Of a stretch of DNA of 64,000 nucleotides, positions 16,678-25,595 are shown piece by piece (position 1 is the stretch's first letter; each line of letters starts with the position of its first letter). The notes under the pieces are model-generated. The model was not told the origin of the DNA, did no database searches, and saw only the letters and a program-made list of their open reading frames with translations. The position numbers and the translations under genes are program-made. This DNA is from an uncultured Lachnospiraceae bacterium. GTDB lineage: Bacteria > Bacillota > Clostridia > Lachnospirales > Lachnospiraceae. The stretch spans positions 1 through 64,000 of the forward strand of contig CAJUMJ010000037.1 in NCBI GenBank assembly GCA_910587095.1, read 5' to 3'.

Positions 16678-17727
16678 ATGGAAGGAAAAATGAAAGTAGC
16701 GGTAATGCGGGGGATCGGCAAGATGGGATTTGAGGAGAGAGATATCCCGAAAGCCAAAGACAACGAGGTGCTTGTCAAGCTGGAGTACGTTGGAATCTGC
16801 GGCAGTGACCTGCATTATTATGAGACAGGGGCAATCGGTGACTATGTGGTAAAACCGCCTTTTGTGCTTGGCCATGAGCCGGGCGGAACGGTTGTGGAAG
16901 TGGGGAAGGATGTGAAACACCTGAAAGTCGGCGACAGGGTTGCGCTGGAACCGGGTAAGACCTGCGGCCATTGCGAGTTCTGCAAAACAGGGAATTACAA
17001 CCTCTGCCCGGATGTGGTTTTTTTCGCAACGCCTCCAGTAGACGGGGTATTTCAGGAATATGTGGCCCATGAAGCAGATCTTTGCTTTAAGCTGCCGGAT
17101 AATGTAAGCACCATGGAGGGCGCGTTGATCGAGCCTTTGGCAGTGGGATTCCATGCGGCCATGCAGGGAGGCGCGAGGGCAGGACAGACGGCGGTTGTCA
17201 TGGGGGCAGGCTGTATCGGTCTGGTGACAATGATGGCGTTAAAGGCAATGGGCGTTTCAAAGGTGTATGTGGTGGATATTATGGAAAAACGTCTTCAGAA
17301 AGCGTTGGAGCTGGGGGCGGACGGCATCGTTAACGGAGCGCAGACAGACGCGGTGGAAGAGATAAGAAAACTGACGGAAGGGAAAGGCTGCGACCTTGCA
17401 GTGGAGACAGCCGGTACACAGATAACCACGGTGCAGACGATACATATGACGAAGAAAGGCGCGACGATCGTGCTGGTAGGTTACAGCAAGAGCGGGGAAA
17501 TGACGCTTCCCATGAGCCTTGCGCTGGATAAGGAACTGACGTTCAAGACGGTGTTCCGTTACCGCCACATCTATCCCATGGCGATAGAGGCTGTTGCGGC
17601 AGGCAAAGTAAACCTGAAAGGCATCGTGACGGATGTCTTCGGACTGGACGAGGCGCAGAAGGCCATGGACTACAGTGTGAGCAACAAAGCCGATATTGTG
17701 AAGGCAGTGATACGCATTGCCGAGTAA
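16678..17727 (+). CDS. Zinc-dependent polyol dehydrogenase (sorbitol/xylitol type)
   Basis: This 349-aa medium-chain dehydrogenase matches sorbitol (L-iditol) 2-dehydrogenase and xylitol dehydrogenase. Catalytic zinc ligands are visible in GICGSDLHYYETG and GHEPGG. The structural zinc cysteines are in CGHCEFCKTGNYNLC, and the Rossmann loop is GAGCIGLVTMMAL. Such enzymes oxidise a polyol to a ketose with NAD+. I chose the ATG at 16678 after GGAGG; the frame is open further upstream without a good start. It precedes a GPH sugar symporter and has a ROK-type site in its promoter, so it probably serves uptake and oxidation of a polyol or pentitol. Confidence 0.9.
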   Translation: MEGKMKVAVMRGIGKMGFEERDIPKAKDNEVLVKLEYVGICGSDLHYYETGAIGDYVVKPPFVLGHEPGGTVVEVGKDVKHLKVGDRVALEPGKTCGHCEFCKTGNYNLCPDVVFFATPPVDGVFQEYVAHEADLCFKLPDNVSTMEGALIEPLAVGFHAAMQGGARAGQTAVVMGAGCIGLVTMMALKAMGVSKVYVVDIMEKRLQKALELGADGIVNGAQTDAVEEIRKLTEGKGCDLAVETAGTQITTVQTIHMTKKGATIVLVGYSKSGEMTLPMSLALDKELTFKTVFRYRHIYPMAIEAVAAGKVNLKGIVTDVFGLDEAQKAMDYSVSNKADIVKAVIRIAE

Positions 17728-17743
17728 ACGGTGTAACAAAACA

Positions 17744-17764
17744 GTGCCCCGGAAACCGGGGCAC
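17744..17764 (+). repeat. Intercistronic GC-rich hairpin
   Basis: GTGCCCCGG-AAA-CCGGGGCAC forms a perfect 9-base stem with a 3-base loop, between the dehydrogenase and symporter genes. No T tract follows. It may stabilise mRNA or set relative expression rather than terminate. Confidence 0.6.
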
Positions 17765-17789
17765 CGGATCATGTGAGAGGAGGATTGAA

Positions 17790-19154
17790 ATGGGGCAGAA
17801 AAATACAGATGTAAAGGTGCCTTTGATCAGTAAGATCGCCTATGGCATGGGGGATGTGGGATGTAATTTCAGTTGGATGTTTGTAGGGAATTTCCTGATG
17901 ATATTTTATACGGACGTTTTCGGAATAGGGATGAGCGCGGTGGCAGGATTGATGCTGTTTTCGAGATTTTGGGATGCGGTCAATGATCCTGTGATCGGTG
18001 GTTTGAGCGATAAGACGCATACAAGGTGGGGGAGATACCGCCCATGGCTTTTGATTGCCGCGCCGCTGACAGCTTTGGTACTGATGCTGACTTTTTGGGC
18101 GCATCCGGACTGGTCACCTGCCGCAAAAATCATATATATGGCAGTCACTTACTGCATTTTGGTATTGGGATATACCTGCGTCAATATTCCTTACGGAACT
18201 TTGTGCGGTGCGATGACGCAGAATATAGAGGAGCGGGCAAAGATCAATACGTTCCGCTCTGTCAGTGCGATGGTTGCCATCGGCATTATCAATATCATAA
18301 CGGTTCCCCTGATCGCAGCGCTCGGGAAGGGGAATGACAAGAGGGGATATTTTCTGATTGCGGTGATATACGGGTGTATTTTTGCAGCATGTCATATCTT
18401 CTGTTTTGCAAAGACAAAAGAAGTTGTGGCAGTGCCGGAAAAGGAAAAAACACCTCTGAAAGTCCAGTTATCTGCCGTTGCGAAAAACAGACCGTATCTG
18501 ATTGCGGTGGCAGGGCAGTTTCTGTTCGGGGTGACGCTTTACGGAAGAAATGCGGATGCGCTTTACTATTTTACATATGTGGAGGGGAATCAGGCATTAT
18601 TCAGCACCTACTCCCTTTTTATCATCATCCCGTCCATCATCGGTGCGGCCTGCTTTCCCTTGGTGTTTAGGCTGACAAACAATAAAGGGCGTTCTGCTTC
18701 CATATTTGCGCTGCTTACGGGAATCAGCATGTTTTGTATGTACTTTTTTACGGTTGGGGAATCGCCTGTTCCATTTTACCTGTTTTCGTGTCTGGCACAG
18801 TTTTTCTTTTCCGGGTTCAACACGGCAATCTATGCCATCGTACCGGACTGCGTGGAGTATGGGGAATGGAAAACGGGGCTCCGCAATGACGGTTTCCAAT
18901 ATGCGTTTATTTCCCTGGGAAATAAGATAGGAATGGCAATCGGGACTTCTGTGTTGGCAGGTGTTTTAGGCAGCTTCGGATATGTAGCGAATGCGCAGCA
19001 GAATCCGGCAGTGCTGGCTGTGATCAAGCATTCTTTTACCACGGTTCCCGGCGTGCTTTGGATCATAACGGCGGCAGTTTTATTTTTCTACCGCCTGAAT
19101 AAGAAAGCGTATAACAAGATCGTGCAGGAGATACAGGAGAGAAAGGAGAGCTAG
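17790..19154 (+). CDS. GPH family sugar:cation symporter
   Basis: This 454-aa, twelve-helix MFS protein belongs to the glycoside-pentoside-hexuronide:cation symporter family. The N-terminus has KIAYGMGDVGCNFSW. The family signatures include WDAVNDPVIGGLSD and HTRWGRYRPWLL between helices 2 and 3. It imports a sugar or polyol with Na+ or H+. GAGAGGAGG lies ahead of the ATG at 17790. It follows the polyol dehydrogenase within 63 bases and likely shares its promoter. The exact substrate is unknown. Confidence 0.9.
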   Translation: MGQKNTDVKVPLISKIAYGMGDVGCNFSWMFVGNFLMIFYTDVFGIGMSAVAGLMLFSRFWDAVNDPVIGGLSDKTHTRWGRYRPWLLIAAPLTALVLMLTFWAHPDWSPAAKIIYMAVTYCILVLGYTCVNIPYGTLCGAMTQNIEERAKINTFRSVSAMVAIGIINIITVPLIAALGKGNDKRGYFLIAVIYGCIFAACHIFCFAKTKEVVAVPEKEKTPLKVQLSAVAKNRPYLIAVAGQFLFGVTLYGRNADALYYFTYVEGNQALFSTYSLFIIIPSIIGAACFPLVFRLTNNKGRSASIFALLTGISMFCMYFFTVGESPVPFYLFSCLAQFFFSGFNTAIYAIVPDCVEYGEWKTGLRNDGFQYAFISLGNKIGMAIGTSVLAGVLGSFGYVANAQQNPAVLAVIKHSFTTVPGVLWIITAAVLFFYRLNKKAYNKIVQEIQERKES

Positions 19155-19243
19155 AGCACGATAATATCCTGCGGGCGGACTACAAAGGCGGGTAAATTGC
19201 AAGAGGTTTTTTCATCCTGCCGGAATTAATGGAGTGGGTGCGC

Positions 19244-19858
19244 TTACACAGTGGACCGGATGTATGCCTTTGCGAAATATTCGGGCAGGTGGAAGTTCGG
19301 TTCAGGAGTTGGAATGGGGGAAAAGCTGGCAAAGTGTGTCTGTCCTGCACTCTCCTTTATTTTATAGAAATTGCAGGTGAAAAGACTGTCGGCGTTCAGG
19401 GGCGCGTCAGGATAGATGGCGCGGATCAGCTTTACAGGGAGAACCAGCCGGATACCCCAGGATCCTTCGTTTATCTGCGCATGGCAGACAAGTCCTTCGA
19501 GGAGCTTTTCGGGCAGGGGCGTGCGGTTTTGGCGTTCGCGTCCATAGCAGGCCAGCATGGCGCCGTTTGCGTTAATCTCGAAGTTAAGATAGCAAGGTTT
19601 TTGCTCCCCGGGAGCAAAACAGAAAAAGGCTTCCATAGCAGAGTCAAGGTAAACGGGATCGTTATCCTGCAAGTAGGTACGGCAGGGGTCTTTCTCCTGG
19701 CACTCCATTTCGAGGATAAACGCGGTTTCTGGAAGATAGCCAAGACGACCGGTGGTGAGAGGGCGGTAACTTCCTCCCCAGTTAAATTGGTCTACCTGAA
19801 AAACTAGACAGCGGGAAATCTCGTCGGGAGACTGCAGCATAAGTACATCGTATGTCAT
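19244..19858 (-). CDS. CBM9-like carbohydrate-binding protein
   Basis: This 204-aa, beta-rich protein lies on the minus strand. It has features of the family-9-like carbohydrate-binding fold (FAPGEQKPCYLNFEINANGA, then SWGIRLVLPVKLI). No signal peptide is present, so it seems to be cytoplasmic or released, which is unusual for a carbohydrate-binding module standing alone. Stand-alone CBM9-like proteins of this length occur in gut Firmicutes without known function. It is divergent from the nucleotidyltransferase gene and convergent with the symporter gene. An A/G-rich ribosome site (GAAAGGAT on the minus strand) precedes the start. Confidence 0.75.
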   Translation of the reverse strand: MTYDVLMLQSPDEISRCLVFQVDQFNWGGSYRPLTTGRLGYLPETAFILEMECQEKDPCRTYLQDNDPVYLDSAMEAFFCFAPGEQKPCYLNFEINANGAMLACYGRERQNRTPLPEKLLEGLVCHAQINEGSWGIRLVLPVKLIRAIYPDAPLNADSLFTCNFYKIKESAGQTHFASFSPIPTPEPNFHLPEYFAKAYIRSTV

Positions 19859-19984
19859 AAAATCGGATCCTTTCTATAAATTTAGTAACTGCATTTTACC
19901 AGAGGATATTTGAAAAGACAAGAAAGAACGGCCGTTTCAGGTGAAATTAGTCTTTATGTATAAAAAAATACGCCGATTGTGCCA

Positions 19985-20012
19985 TTGCCGTATGACGGAA
20001 AGCTGTTATACT
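19985..20012 (+). promoter_or_regulatory. Promoter of the nucleotidyltransferase gene
   Basis: TTGCCG at 19985-19990 and TATACT at 20007-20012 have a 16-base spacer, in the divergent region between the CBM9-like and nucleotidyltransferase genes. Confidence 0.5.
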
Positions 20013-20083
20013 GAGAGTAGGATAAATGGCCGGAGTGTTTTAGGGCTGTGGTACATATCATTTTTGAATGGAGGATGAGCAGT

Positions 20084-21004
20084 ATGAAGAAACCGGTTCT
20101 GATTATTATGGCAGCGGGAATGGGGAGCCGTTACGGCGGACTTAAACAGATTGACCCCGTGGACGAGTACGGGCATATCATTATGGATTTTTCTATTTAT
20201 GACGCGGTAAAAGCAGGTTTTGAAAAAGTAATATTTATCATTAAAAAGGAGATCGAACAGGATTTCAGGGAAAAGATCGGAGATCGTCTGGAGAAGCGTA
20301 TCAAGGTGGAATATGTATATCAGGATATCGAAAATCTGCCGACAGGCTTTACCGTGCCGGAAGGAAGGGTGAAGCCGTGGGGTACGGCGCATGCGGTTTT
20401 GTCCTGCCTGCCTGTGGTGGACAGCCCTTTCGCAGTCATCAACGCGGATGACTATTACGGGCAGCAGGCGTTTGCGATGATATATGATTTTCTCTCGTCC
20501 CATGAAGACACCGACAAGTATCAGTATACGATGGTAGGGTATCTTTTGAAAAATACGTTGACTGAGAACGGCCATGTTGCGCGGGGCGTCTGCGAGACGG
20601 ATGCCGACAGTAAGCTGACAGCGATCACGGAGAGGGTACGTATTGAGAAACGTGAAGATGGAACCGCTTACACCGAAGACGACGGGCAGTCATGGACTTT
20701 CCTGCCGGAGGACACGGTGGTTTCCATGAACATGTGGGGCTTTACGCAGAGCATGATGGCGGAGATCAGGGATCGGTTTGCGGATTTTTTGAAGGCAAAT
20801 CTGCAAAAGAATCCAATGAAATGCGAGTACTTCCTGCCCTTTGTGGTGGATGAACTGATCCGGGAGAAAAAAGCCGAGGTAACCGTGCTGAAATCGAAGG
20901 ATCGATGGTACGGCGTGACTTATAAGGAGGATAAGCCGACCGTTGTGAAAGCGATACAATCTCTGAAAGATCAGGGAATGTATCCGCAGAAGCTATGGGA
21001 GTAG
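20084..21004 (+). CDS. Sugar-phosphate nucleotidyltransferase
   Basis: This 306-aa protein starts with the nucleotidyltransferase motif IIMAAGMGSRYGGLKQ. Further on it has WGTAHAVLSC and a metal-binding INADDYYG near residue 130. It would join a sugar 1-phosphate with a nucleoside triphosphate. The ATG at 20084 follows GGAGGA; a further upstream ATG lacks a site. The kinase at 25596 and the ABC importer suggest the pair convert an imported N-acetylhexosamine or related sugar first to the 1-phosphate and then to the nucleotide sugar. That pathway is inferred from gene context and resembles the lacto-N-biose type. Confidence 0.85.
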   Translation: MKKPVLIIMAAGMGSRYGGLKQIDPVDEYGHIIMDFSIYDAVKAGFEKVIFIIKKEIEQDFREKIGDRLEKRIKVEYVYQDIENLPTGFTVPEGRVKPWGTAHAVLSCLPVVDSPFAVINADDYYGQQAFAMIYDFLSSHEDTDKYQYTMVGYLLKNTLTENGHVARGVCETDADSKLTAITERVRIEKREDGTAYTEDDGQSWTFLPEDTVVSMNMWGFTQSMMAEIRDRFADFLKANLQKNPMKCEYFLPFVVDELIREKKAEVTVLKSKDRWYGVTYKEDKPTVVKAIQSLKDQGMYPQKLWE

Positions 21005-21011
21005 GCGCGGC

Positions 21012-21923
21012 CTACTGGGGGTTATCGGACAGAGCCTTGATGGAAGACGCGTATTCGGAGGGCGTCATTCCGGTAATCCGTTTGAATTGTCTGGAAAAAT
21101 AATGGATGGAGGAAAAGCCGAGTTTATCCGCGATTTGGGTAAAGTTTATGCGATCCTCCCGTATCATCTGTTTTGCCAAATCGATTTTCATCCTTGAAAA
21201 GTACTCTATCGCACCGTAGCCGCTCCTGTCCCGGAACAGTTTTTGGAGTTGGGAGCGGCCTACGGAATTGCTCTTACAGATTTTGTCGATGGTCAGCGAT
21301 TCATGAATGTGGGCTTCCATATATTCCTGTATCTGTGAAAGCAGTGCGCCGTCTGCCTTTTGCTTTACGGATTTGACGAGGGTGGAGTTCTCAGCAAAGG
21401 TAGGGGAAGTGTCAACCATATATCGGCGGATTAATTGGAGGAGAAGCTGTTCCAGATAAAGCCGTATCAATTGTTCTCCCGCAAAGCGCGGGCTTTCGCT
21501 TCTGACCAGTTCTTCCTGATAAGGATTGTCCAGGCGTCCCTCAAAAATGTGTTTTGCCTCCTGTATAATTTGAGCGAGAAGAAGGCGCTCCGATTCACCG
21601 ACCTTCAATATTTTTTCCTCAAAGAAAGCCATCACCGGGGAAGTGCAGGCAAAGGACATGACGACCAGATTCGGCGCGATCAGGCCGTTGGACTTCACGT
21701 TGTGAAATTCGTTGGGCTTGTGGAAAATAATGTCGCCCTTTTTCAGCACATGGAATTTTTTGCCGGCAAGAACGTTTACCTCGCCCTTGTCAACACATAA
21801 AAATTCCCAAAAATCGTGAGATTCACCGGGAAAAGAAAAATCACACATATATTCAAAATAGTGTATGGAATATACTTCATGAATTGTCAGGATATCCTGT
21901 AAACGTATGCTTCTGTAACTCAT
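21012..21923 (-). CDS. AraC family transcriptional regulator
   Basis: This 303-aa minus-strand protein has an N-terminal cupin-like sensor (HDFWEFLCVDKGEVNVLAG, then GDIIFHKPNEFHNV at about residues 35-85). The C-terminal pair of helix-turn-helix motifs lies at about 200-300 (LTIDKICKSNSVGRSQLQKL, then FTQIADKLGFSSIHYFSRQF). Such proteins bind sugars and activate nearby uptake genes. It is divergent from the ABC importer operon across a 394-base region and converges with the nucleotidyltransferase gene with only 7 bases between the stops. It is the natural local activator of the importer. Confidence 0.9.
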   Translation of the reverse strand: MSYRSIRLQDILTIHEVYSIHYFEYMCDFSFPGESHDFWEFLCVDKGEVNVLAGKKFHVLKKGDIIFHKPNEFHNVKSNGLIAPNLVVMSFACTSPVMAFFEEKILKVGESERLLLAQIIQEAKHIFEGRLDNPYQEELVRSESPRFAGEQLIRLYLEQLLLQLIRRYMVDTSPTFAENSTLVKSVKQKADGALLSQIQEYMEAHIHESLTIDKICKSNSVGRSQLQKLFRDRSGYGAIEYFSRMKIDLAKQMIREDRINFTQIADKLGFSSIHYFSRQFKRITGMTPSEYASSIKALSDNPQ

Positions 21924-22317
21924 AATTTTCCTCCGATGAACCGATTGTGCAAATAATTGATCCTATGTGGCACCATTATAATTTAAAAGTGCAAAAAAGA
22001 AAAGTGGAAAAATAAAATTTATAATTATATATTTTGTGCTAAATATAAAACGGAATGCGGAAACCGAGAAAAGTATTTGTATGATTTTCCGGAAAGCGCT
22101 TTATAAAGGTGTATAAAATGACTTATAATATGCGCGTATAAACGATTTGATTGTGTAAAATCAACAATAAAAGGGCTGATAGTGCAAAAAGGGAGAAGAA
22201 AAAGACAAAGACTTTTTTAAAACAGATAACTATAATGGGGTTAACAGTTAGCAAAGACATACAGGACGGGTATAGATGATCCTGTGAGGTCTGAAATTTC
22301 ATAAGGGAGGAAAAAGT
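21924..22317. promoter_or_regulatory. Divergent control region of AraC and ABC importer genes
   Basis: The region is AT-rich and contains no gene. On the plus strand a TATAAT box lies at 22124-22129, with only a weak -35 at the right distance, as expected for an activator-dependent promoter. GGAAAGCGCTTTA at 22091-22103 resembles a CcpA cre site and overlaps the -35 position, suggesting catabolite repression. The leader from about 22136 to the ATG at 22318 carries a short hairpin ACAGGA / TCCTGT near 22260-22285. AraC sites are likely but I cannot define them. Confidence 0.55.
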
Positions 22318-23652
22318 ATGAAAAAGAAAATGTTAAGCGCGCTTTTGTGTACAGCAATGGTGGCAGCGGCTCTTACGGGCTGTGGCGGTTCCGGGGATTC
22401 GGCGCCCGCGGCGGAAGCTCCGGCAGCGGAGGCCCCGGCTGCGGAAGAGGAGGCTCCGGCTGCGGATGCGGCAGAGGCTCCGGCGGCATCGGGAGATTCG
22501 TTGGTATACTGGTCTATGTGGGATGCGGCGGAACCGCAGGCTCAGGCGATTTCACAGTCCATAGAGAAGTTTACCGCAGAGACAGGTATTGCGGTGGACG
22601 TACAGTTTAAAGGACGTACCGGTATTCGTGAGGGATTGCAGCCGGCACTTGACGCGGGGACCAATATTGATCTCTTTGACGAAGATATCGACCGCGTAAA
22701 TACAACCTGGGGCAGTTACCTTCTTGATCTGGAAGAGCTGGTAAAAACCAATGACTATGAAGCGTCTGCAAATGCAGGACTGATGGCAGCATGCCGTGAG
22801 GTGGGCGGCGGTACATTGAAGTCCATTCCTTACCAGCCAAACGTATTTGCTTACTTCTATAATATTGAGATATTTGAGGCGGCAGGCGTAAGCGCACCTC
22901 CTACGACCTGGGCGGAGTTTCTGGATACCTGCCAGAAAATCAAAGATGCAGGCTATACGCCGATCACGAACGACAACGCTTACATCAGCAGTCTGTTCGG
23001 TTATCATATGAGCCGCCTGATTGGTGAGCCGGCTACGGAAGAAGTTGTGAAGAACGGCGACTGGGATAATCCGGCAGTTTTACAGACGGCACAGGCTTAT
23101 GAAGAGTTGGCGAGCAAGGGCTATTTCTCCGAGACAATCGAGAGCAACCAGTGGCCTGCCGGACAGAATACAGAGCTGGCAATGGGTACGGCGGCGATGT
23201 ATCTGAACGGATCCTGGCTTCCTAACGAGGTAAAGGACATTGCGGGCGAAGATTTCAAGTGGGGCTGCTTTAGCTATCCCGCAGTAGAGGGCGGCGTTGA
23301 CGGAACAGAGGCTTCCAACTATGGCGCACAGGTATTTGCGATCAATGCAAAATCCACTAAGGCGGATCAGGCGTTCCAGCTCATCACTTATCTGACAAAG
23401 GGCGAGGCGGATGCGCTTCTTTCCGAAATGTCGGTTGGTATTCCTGCAGACTCTAACAACGCGGAGTGGCCTGCACTTCTGAGCAATGTGAAGCCGGTTA
23501 TGGACAGTCTGAGTACACGTTATCCTTGGGGCGCAGGCGCTGAGGCGAATGCGGATATGACTCCGATTATCATCGAAAACTTCACGAAGCTTTGCGGCGG
23601 TTCTCTGGATGCACAGGGATTTGTGGATGCGCTTAAGGCAGCAGGCAACTAA
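22318..23652 (+). CDS. ABC sugar transporter, substrate-binding lipoprotein
   Basis: This 444-aa extracellular family 1 solute-binding protein has a signal peptide ending in the lipobox LTGCGG (Cys at about residue 22). An Ala/Pro/Glu-rich linker follows to about residue 60, and then a periplasmic-binding fold starting LVYWSMWDAAEPQAQAI. It captures a sugar outside the cell and delivers it to the two permeases that follow. GGGAGG precedes the ATG. No ATPase gene is in the operon, so a shared MsmX-type ATPase encoded elsewhere is expected. The kinase at the end of the operon hints at an N-acetylhexosamine-type sugar. Confidence 0.93.
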   Translation: MKKKMLSALLCTAMVAAALTGCGGSGDSAPAAEAPAAEAPAAEEEAPAADAAEAPAASGDSLVYWSMWDAAEPQAQAISQSIEKFTAETGIAVDVQFKGRTGIREGLQPALDAGTNIDLFDEDIDRVNTTWGSYLLDLEELVKTNDYEASANAGLMAACREVGGGTLKSIPYQPNVFAYFYNIEIFEAAGVSAPPTTWAEFLDTCQKIKDAGYTPITNDNAYISSLFGYHMSRLIGEPATEEVVKNGDWDNPAVLQTAQAYEELASKGYFSETIESNQWPAGQNTELAMGTAAMYLNGSWLPNEVKDIAGEDFKWGCFSYPAVEGGVDGTEASNYGAQVFAINAKSTKADQAFQLITYLTKGEADALLSEMSVGIPADSNNAEWPALLSNVKPVMDSLSTRYPWGAGAEANADMTPIIIENFTKLCGGSLDAQGFVDALKAAGN

Positions 23653-23782
23653 GCAGTGTAATAAGACCTATCGAAAAACTTATATATATTTAAACGGATA
23701 GGCATGAGATGAGTGTGGCGGCATCGTGTTTGACGGTGCCGCCTTGCTTCACCTTACAGGCATAGGAAAGGGGGTTACCGGG

Positions 23783-24688
23783 TTGAAAAAGAATAAGACA
23801 ATGATCGTTGTATTTCTTACACCGGCGGTCGTCATGTTCAGTATTATCTTCCTGTATCCGATTATCAGAACCGTTCTCATGAGTTTCTTTAAAATCGAGG
23901 GTGTGACGGACGCTATGTCCAAATGGGAGTTCTCGGGAATGGCCAATTACATAAAACTGTTTAATACAGAGTTGTTCCGGATATCCATGTGGAATATTTT
24001 CCGTATATGGCTCTTCGGAGGGCTCATAGTCATGGGGCTGGCGCTTCTCTTTGCGGCGATCCTGACAAGCGGTATCCGCTTTAAAAACGTGTTCCGGGCA
24101 ATCATCTATATGCCAAACGTGGTGAGCGCGGTGGCGCTGGCAACCATGTGGCTGCAATATGTATTCAGTCCGAAATTCGGTCTGTTCAGGAGTATAGGAA
24201 AAGCGCTTCACTGGGAATGGCTTGAAAAGTTTCAATGGCTGGACCCGTCCCATCTGTTTATAGCGCTTCTGGTGGCGTATTGCTTCGGCATGGTTGGATA
24301 TCATATGCTGATTTTTGCCAGCGGTATCGAGAGGATCGGAACGGAATACTATGAGGCGGCCACACTGGACGGGGCGAATCGGATCCAGCAGTTCCGCTAT
24401 ATTACTCTTCCGCTGTTAAAAGGTGTCACGAAGACAAACATTACCATGTGGAGTATCAGCTCCGCTGGGTTTTTCCTCTGGTCACAGCTTTTCTCCATGG
24501 TAGTATCCAACACGCAGACGATCACGCCGGTGGTTTATATGTACCAGAATATTTTTGGAGCCGGAAACAGTATGACGGAGAGAAACGCCGGAATCGGCGC
24601 GGCCGTGGGTGTGCTTTTGAGCGTCTGCGTTGTTCTGATCTTTGTAGTCTGCGATAAGATTTTCAAAGATAACGATATCGAATTTTAA
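23783..24688 (+). CDS. ABC sugar transporter permease (MalF/UgpA type)
   Basis: This 301-aa protein has six membrane helices and the permease EAA loop near residues 190-210 (YYEAATLDGANRIQQFRYI), which contacts the ATPase. I chose the TTG at 23783, seven bases after AGGAAAGGGGG; codons further upstream read into the spacer. It is the first of two permeases that together form the membrane channel for the binding protein encoded just before. Confidence 0.9.
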   Translation: MKKNKTMIVVFLTPAVVMFSIIFLYPIIRTVLMSFFKIEGVTDAMSKWEFSGMANYIKLFNTELFRISMWNIFRIWLFGGLIVMGLALLFAAILTSGIRFKNVFRAIIYMPNVVSAVALATMWLQYVFSPKFGLFRSIGKALHWEWLEKFQWLDPSHLFIALLVAYCFGMVGYHMLIFASGIERIGTEYYEAATLDGANRIQQFRYITLPLLKGVTKTNITMWSISSAGFFLWSQLFSMVVSNTQTITPVVYMYQNIFGAGNSMTERNAGIGAAVGVLLSVCVVLIFVVCDKIFKDNDIEF

Positions 24689-24702
24689 AGGAGGGAGTAA
24701 GA

Positions 24703-25584
24703 ATGGCAAAAGAAAAGAAAGTGCGCGAACGTGTGAACTGGCACAAAGAATTGCATCTGGCTCCCGGTTATATTATCTTAACATTGTGGGTGCTGTTTAC
24801 ATTTGTCCTTTTGGGATGGGTTGTAGGTGCAAGCTTTTCTACGTCCAAGGAAATTTTTTCGGGAGGGGTTTTCAAGTTTGAGACAGGCATTCATCTGGAG
24901 AATTACGCGAAGGCATGGAACACGTCCAACGTATCCGTGTTCTTTATGAATTCTCTCGTGTACGCGTCTATATCCTGTGTGCTTCTGATTGTGATTTGCG
25001 CTCCGGCGGCCTACGTGCTGTCCCGGTTCACTTTCCTGGGCAATAAACTGATTCAGAACGGGTTTGTGGCGGCGATGGGTGTTCCGGCGACTATGATAGT
25101 GCTTCCGCTGTTTGGTCTGGTAGCGGGATGGAATATCCTGAATGTGTCGTTAGCCAACAGGGCGGTGCTGATATTTTTGTATGTGGGTATCAATGTGCCT
25201 TACACGACAATTTTTCTGCTGACCTTTTTCAGCAACCTTTCCAGATCCTTTGAGGAGGCGGCCGCGATTGACGGATGCCCTCCCATGAAGACTTTCTGGA
25301 AGATTATGCTGCCGATGGCGCAGCCCGGTATTATCACCGTTACTATTTTTAATTTTATTAATGTCTGGAACGAATACTTTATGTCTCTGATTTTTGCTAA
25401 TTCGGATAAAGTAAAGTCGGTTGCCATCGGATTATATGGAATGATTAATTCCATGAGATATACAGGGGACTATGCGGGAATGTTTGCGGCGGTGGTTATC
25501 GTGTTTCTGCCCACATTTATATTGTATGTTTTCCTGTCGGAGAAGATCATCGCAGGTGTAACGGGCGGTGGCGTGAAAGGCTAG
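24703..25584 (+). CDS. ABC sugar transporter permease (MalG/UgpE type)
   Basis: This 293-aa, six-helix permease has an EAA loop reading FEEAAAIDGCPPMKTFWKIM near residues 185-205. AAAGGAGGGAG precedes the ATG, and the gap from the previous gene is 14 bases. It completes the importer formed with the MalF-type permease and the lipoprotein. Confidence 0.92.
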   Translation: MAKEKKVRERVNWHKELHLAPGYIILTLWVLFTFVLLGWVVGASFSTSKEIFSGGVFKFETGIHLENYAKAWNTSNVSVFFMNSLVYASISCVLLIVICAPAAYVLSRFTFLGNKLIQNGFVAAMGVPATMIVLPLFGLVAGWNILNVSLANRAVLIFLYVGINVPYTTIFLLTFFSNLSRSFEEAAAIDGCPPMKTFWKIMLPMAQPGIITVTIFNFINVWNEYFMSLIFANSDKVKSVAIGLYGMINSMRYTGDYAGMFAAVVIVFLPTFILYVFLSEKIIAGVTGGGVKG

Positions 25585-25595
25585 GAGGTGCCTGA

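Noticed and set aside
17744..17764. Hairpin considered as a terminator between dehydrogenase and symporter
   Set aside because: No T tract follows, and the two genes fit one operon, so it is listed as a hairpin only.
22136..22317. Possible riboswitch in the leader of the sugar-binding lipoprotein gene
   Set aside because: Only a 6-base stem is visible; no known riboswitch core was recognised.
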